Shown: piece after piece, positions 13,907 to 14,167 of the stretch
How positions within the stretch are numbered: the stretch's first letter is position 1
How the letters are laid out: each line of letters begins with the position of its first letter
DNA from: JBDHRG01 sp039807445
GTDB lineage: Bacteria > Pseudomonadota > Gammaproteobacteria > Competibacterales > Competibacteraceae
Assembly (NCBI GenBank): GCA_039807445.1
Contig: JBDHRG010000107.1
Location: forward strand, 1-14,167
Direction of reading: 5' to 3'
Length of the DNA: 14,167 nucleotides
Program-made: the position numbers and the translations under genes
Notes under the pieces: model-generated
Databases searched by the model: none
Seen by the model: the letters and a program-made list of their open reading frames with translations, nothing else
What the model was told of the DNA's origin: nothing

Positions 13907-13927
13907 TTGCCCTCAAGAAAGGGCAAT
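13906..13927 (+). other. Hairpin directly at the Fic stop codon
   Basis: ATTGCCCT (13906-13913) and AGGGCAAT (13920-13927) form a perfect 8-bp stem with a CAAGAA loop, beginning on the last base of the Fic TAA. AAAGAGGG follows, so it lacks the U run of an intrinsic terminator in the + direction. A second small dyad, TGCCC-N5-GGGCA (13948-13962), lies just before the next ribosome-binding site. Confidence 0.45.
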
Positions 13928-13975
13928 AAAGAGGGTAATGACTGCAATGCCCAAATGGGGCAAAGGAGATAGCTT

Positions 13976-13996
13976 ATGAGCATCCCAGGCCCATGA
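13976..13996 (+). CDS. Six-codon leader-like ORF after Fic
   Basis: AAAGGAG (13962-13968) lies seven bases before ATG 13976, which reads MSIPGP and stops with TGA at 13994-13996. The stop overlaps the ATG of the following ORF as ATGA (13993-13996). The layout repeats that seen upstream of Fic. The strong ribosome-binding site is the main support; the peptide itself tells nothing. Confidence 0.3.
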   Translation: MSIPGP

Positions 13997-14167
13997 CCGC
14001 GCCCAGCGTTTGCGAAGAAACGATGGAGTTGCTGCGCTACAAAGCGAACGGCAGCGCCGTCATGACCGATACGTCATTGGTGCGAGCCCGTGGCGTTCGC
14101 AGCGCCACGGTTGCGAGCCCGCTTCTGAGCATGGTCCGCAGGTCGTCGGCGACAGTGGTGAGCGGCG
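13993..14167 (+). CDS. Unrecognised ORF, truncated by the window end
   Basis: The frame is open from ATG 13993 to the end of the window (58 codons visible). It starts MTAPSVCEETMELLRYKANG and continues SAVMTDTSLVRARGVRSATVASPLLSMVRR. No family or motif is recognised. It has no strong ribosome-binding site of its own, but overlaps the six-codon ORF by four bases and so could be coupled to it. It may be a real second gene of the Fic transcript or a chance ORF. Confidence 0.25.
   Translation, partial: MTAPSVCEETMELLRYKANGSAVMTDTSLVRARGVRSATVASPLLSMVRRSSATVVSG

Noticed and set aside
1..14167. tRNA, rRNA or CRISPR array
   Set aside because: No tRNA-like cloverleaf ending, no rRNA segment and no regularly spaced repeat-spacer pattern was seen by eye on either strand.

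Overview
This is a GC-rich (mostly G/C at third codon positions) proteobacterial chromosome segment. The gene set (GtrB-type glycosyltransferase, SirB2 protein, GTP-dependent PEP carboxykinase, arginine succinyltransferase genes) and short C-rich intergenic hairpins of the CCCCC...GGGGG type suggest a betaproteobacterium, perhaps of the Rhodocyclales (Thauera/Azoarcus-like). That placement is inference; no rRNA or marker gene is present.

Left part (1-5411). The 3' end of a ChbG/HpnK-type deacetylase and a membrane-anchored family 2 glycosyltransferase lie on the + strand, separated by a ~200 bp foldable inverted-repeat element. On the - strand follow a SirB2 membrane protein, a YbhB/YbcL (PEBP) protein and pckG. 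Divergent from pckG are a 67-codon putative membrane protein gene and, beyond a hairpin, a small overlapping two-gene unit: a 78-aa protein resembling DUF4258 and a DUF2283 protein.

Centre (5449-11903). A five-gene arginine/ornithine degradation operon runs on the - strand in transcription order astC, an M20-family metallohydrolase, astA, astD, astB. The first three overlap; astD and astB are each preceded by a C/G-rich hairpin spacer. Together they convert arginine through N-succinylarginine and succinylornithine to succinylglutamate. The usual last enzyme, AstE (M14-type desuccinylase), is absent from the window. The M20 enzyme sits inside the operon and is a candidate for that step.

Right part (11904-14167). 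Upstream of astC is a ~330 bp gene-free stretch with a tight cluster of four palindromes. Next is a ~540 bp deletion derivative of an IS256-family insertion sequence, with both terminal inverted repeats and a frameshifted transposase N-terminus. It marks the junction with an accessory segment carrying a class II Fic protein (N-terminal inhibitory motif, HPFRDGNGR active site, C-terminal winged helix). A seven-codon leader ORF stops on the Fic start codon. After Fic come two hairpins and a second tiny ORF with a good ribosome-binding site that overlaps a further ORF in the same ATGA manner; that ORF runs off the window.
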